From: Candidatus Subteraquimicrobium carltonvillense
GTDB taxonomy: Bacteria > Actinomycetota > Aquicultoria > Subteraquimicrobiales > Subteraquimicrobiaceae
Direction: 5' to 3'
Assembly (NCBI GenBank): GCA_002339355.1
Contig: DDKQ01000041.1
Location: forward strand, 1-7,629
DNA: 7,629 bases
Position 1 is the first letter of the stretch. Every line of letters begins with the position of its first letter. Below are positions 6,390 to 7,629 of this stretch, piece after piece. The notes beneath the pieces were generated by a model. The model had not been told where the DNA came from and ran no database searches. It saw only the letters and a program-made list of their open reading frames with translations. A program made the translations under genes and the position numbers.

Positions 6390-6461
6390 CTTATATTAAT
6401 CATAGACATTGGTTACAGCCTTACACGGTTCACAGTAATTATATCGAGATTAAGTTCATAT

Positions 6462-6555
6462 TTTGGGACGGGTATCCTGGAGAGTGCATCTTAAGAGAAC
6501 CGTTAAGCCCCCGACTCGTCGGGGCAGCAGCTAGCACTCGGAAGGATGCCCCAAA
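6462..6555 (+). other. strongly foldable element, possible structured RNA of unknown family
   Basis: About 94 bases in the convergent gap can fold into one branched structure. TTTGGG (6462-6467) pairs with CCCAAA (6550-6555). After an ACGG bulge, GTATCCT (6472-6478) pairs with AGGATGC (6543-6549). A symmetric GGA/GGA internal loop (6479-6481, 6540-6542) follows, then GAGTGC (6482-6487) with GCACTC (6534-6539). The enclosed junction holds CTTAA/TTAAG (6490-6494, 6503-6507) and CCCCGA/TCGGGG (6509-6514, 6519-6524) hairpins. There is no T-run on either strand, so it is not a simple terminator. The plus strand folds slightly better (G-T wobble where the minus strand has a C-A mismatch). A candidate minus-strand promoter (TTTACG, 17 bases, TATATT at 6585-6557) points into it, so the sense strand is unresolved. 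A palindromic mobile-type repeat is also possible. Confidence 0.5.
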
Positions 6556-6591
6556 CAATATATAAGTGTTACCAATGTGCGTAAACATTAT

Positions 6592-6631
6592 AGTTAAAGG
6601 TTTAGGTTTAGGGTTAAAGGCTGGTTTAGGG
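6592..6631. repeat. degenerate GGTTTAGG / GGTTAAA repeat tract
   Basis: AGTTAAAGGTTTAGGTTTAG continues into GGTTAAAGG and GGTTTAGGG: irregular 6-7-base units related to the repeat at 6369-6389. The tract runs into the 3' end of the kinase gene, whose TAA stop (6626-6628) lies inside a CCCTAAACC unit on the minus strand. Confidence 0.6.
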
Positions 6632-7537
6632 AGTGATTACTGATACGGCATGGGGCAATATCGTGAAGTGCATTGGAGTTTGCCCTATGAGTTCCCCATC
6701 GGCTTGAACCAGTGTTGATACTGGTGCAGTAATTTGGATTCGCTTGGCTCTCCTATAGTAAACATCTGAATACGCGAGATGCTTTCTCAATAAAACTCCC
6801 GTGATGTACCGAACGAAGCTTGCGATATCCCCTTTTTTGAAGATGCAGATATCCAACCATCCATCTTCAATGCTCGCCTGAGTTGTGATGCTGAAATAGC
6901 GTCCAGCATAACACCTGGCATTGCCGACAACCACAAAGTAACCCTTCTCCTTTTTCTCTCCATCGAGCTCGATTTCCATCAAAGTGGGCTTATAAGTGAA
7001 GAGAGTCTTTATACCAGTTAGAATATAGGCCAAATCCTTGAGCATCCTTTTGACTTCGGGGTCAACTTCCTGCACAATCTGAGCGTCAAATCCTACTCCA
7101 GCCATGAGTACAAAGTGACGATCATTAACTCGCCTCTTTTTGCCCCGGGGCACAACCGGGCAAGCTTTCCCAATATCGATTTTCCTGGTTGAACCGCTTA
7201 AAATGACTTCGCAAGCCTTAAAGAGGTTAAAGGGTATACCCATCTCTGCAGCGAATACATTTGTTGTACCGCAGGGAATCACACCCAAAATGGCTTTTGA
7301 ACCAATAATTCCATTGACCACTTCGGAAACCGTTCCATCACCGCCCATCGCCACTAATATTTGACAATCTTGATTTAAAGCCTTTTTAGCTATGGGGATA
7401 CCATCTCCAACCCTCTGAGTACGATAAACTTGCAGATTAAATACCTCTTTGAGTTTTCTTTTCACTTGTGGCAAAGCTTTCTCTGTTCTTCCTTGCCCCG
7501 CTAAGGGATTAACGATTAATGCCAGTTTCAATCTCAT
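6626..7537 (-). CDS. diacylglycerol kinase family lipid kinase (YegS/DgkB type)
   Basis: Members phosphorylate diacylglycerol or related lipids with ATP at the inner face of the cytoplasmic membrane, returning them to phospholipid synthesis. The 303-residue product has the DAGK catalytic domain: the nucleotide-loop start LALIVNPLAGQG at 5-16, GGDGT at 65-69, and IPCGTTNVFAAEMGIP at 87-102. The C-terminal half shows GVGFDAQIV at 147-155, DGWLD at 225-229 and VQADGELIG at 277-285, as expected for the YegS/DgkB two-domain fold. No membrane segment or signal peptide is seen. The frame is open up to a GTG at 7561, but the ATG at 7537 is preferred because the conserved N-terminus begins there and a GAGGGG lies just before it, although unusually close (2 bases). 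The exact substrate is not determinable from sequence. It is convergent with the nuclease gene, with no clear terminator between them. Confidence 0.9.
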   Translation of the reverse strand: MRLKLALIVNPLAGQGRTEKALPQVKRKLKEVFNLQVYRTQRVGDGIPIAKKALNQDCQILVAMGGDGTVSEVVNGIIGSKAILGVIPCGTTNVFAAEMGIPFNLFKACEVILSGSTRKIDIGKACPVVPRGKKRRVNDRHFVLMAGVGFDAQIVQEVDPEVKRMLKDLAYILTGIKTLFTYKPTLMEIELDGEKKEKGYFVVVGNARCYAGRYFSITTQASIEDGWLDICIFKKGDIASFVRYITGVLLRKHLAYSDVYYRRAKRIQITAPVSTLVQADGELIGQTPMHFTILPHAVSVITP

Positions 7538-7561
7538 TTCCCCTCTAATTCGCGTGTCCAC

Positions 7562-7629
7562 CTGGCAGCAGGTATCTGAACTATTAACGAGTTAGGTTTG
7601 AATTTTAAAACATTCGAGGGAGGGGTAAG
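7562..7629. other. upstream region of lipid kinase gene
   Basis: About 68 bases before the longest kinase frame. They contain an AT-rich stretch but no convincing pair of -35 and -10 boxes, and no part of a further gene that I can recognise. Confidence 0.3.

Noticed and set aside
6509..6524. GC-rich hairpin CCCCGA/TCGGGG as an intrinsic terminator
   Set aside because: Neither strand has a T-run after it; it fits better as an arm of the larger folded element.

Overview
The window reads as a chromosomal segment of a moderately AT-rich bacterium, probably of Gram-positive ancestry (Actinobacteriota, Firmicutes or a deep relative). The grounds are a PyrR-type pyrimidine operon with a PyrR-binding leader RNA, a LexA (Cheo) box of the GAAC-N4-GTTC type, a CarD/CdnL-type RNA polymerase regulator, and a CarA loop that, from memory, resembles actinobacterial CarA. 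No marker in the window fixes the species. No mobile element, tRNA or CRISPR array was seen.

Layout. Positions 71-4056 on the minus strand hold a tightly packed de novo pyrimidine operon in the order pyrR-pyrB-pyrC-carA. Its genes abut (pyrR/pyrB), overlap by 14 bases (pyrB/pyrC) or are 4 bases apart (pyrC/carA). The operon runs off the left edge, where carB would be a usual next gene, but no start is visible in the last 70 bases. Upstream of pyrR (4057-4238) lies a full control region: a sigma-A-like promoter, a PyrR-binding hairpin matching the Bacillus consensus, a possible antiterminator, an intrinsic terminator, and a 25-codon leader ORF with a strong ribosome-binding site that runs through the terminator. 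A solitary 5S rRNA gene (about 4316-4432, plus strand) is transcribed divergently. One of its two candidate promoters shares a 10-base palindrome with the pyr promoter.

Convergent with the 5S gene is carD (4455-4955, minus). Divergent from carD is a gene for a stand-alone RecB-family nuclease with a four-cysteine Fe-S signature and a long C-terminal extension (about 5146-6357, plus). A LexA box lies inside its promoter spacer, so it is probably a DNA-damage (SOS) gene. The 268-base convergent gap after it (6358-6625) holds degenerate GGTTNNA 7-base repeats and a strongly foldable element of about 94 bases that I cannot assign to a known RNA family. The last gene is a diacylglycerol-kinase-family lipid kinase (6626-7537, minus).

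How it works together. The pyr genes make carbamoyl phosphate (CarA with CarB), carbamoyl aspartate (PyrB) and dihydroorotate (PyrC), while PyrR senses UMP/UTP and probably terminates its own operon's transcription in the leader. The neighbouring 5S rRNA and CarD genes are growth-linked. The pyr and 5S promoters may compete for polymerase, which is the most unusual architectural point in the window together with the SOS-controlled nuclease and the unexplained folded element.
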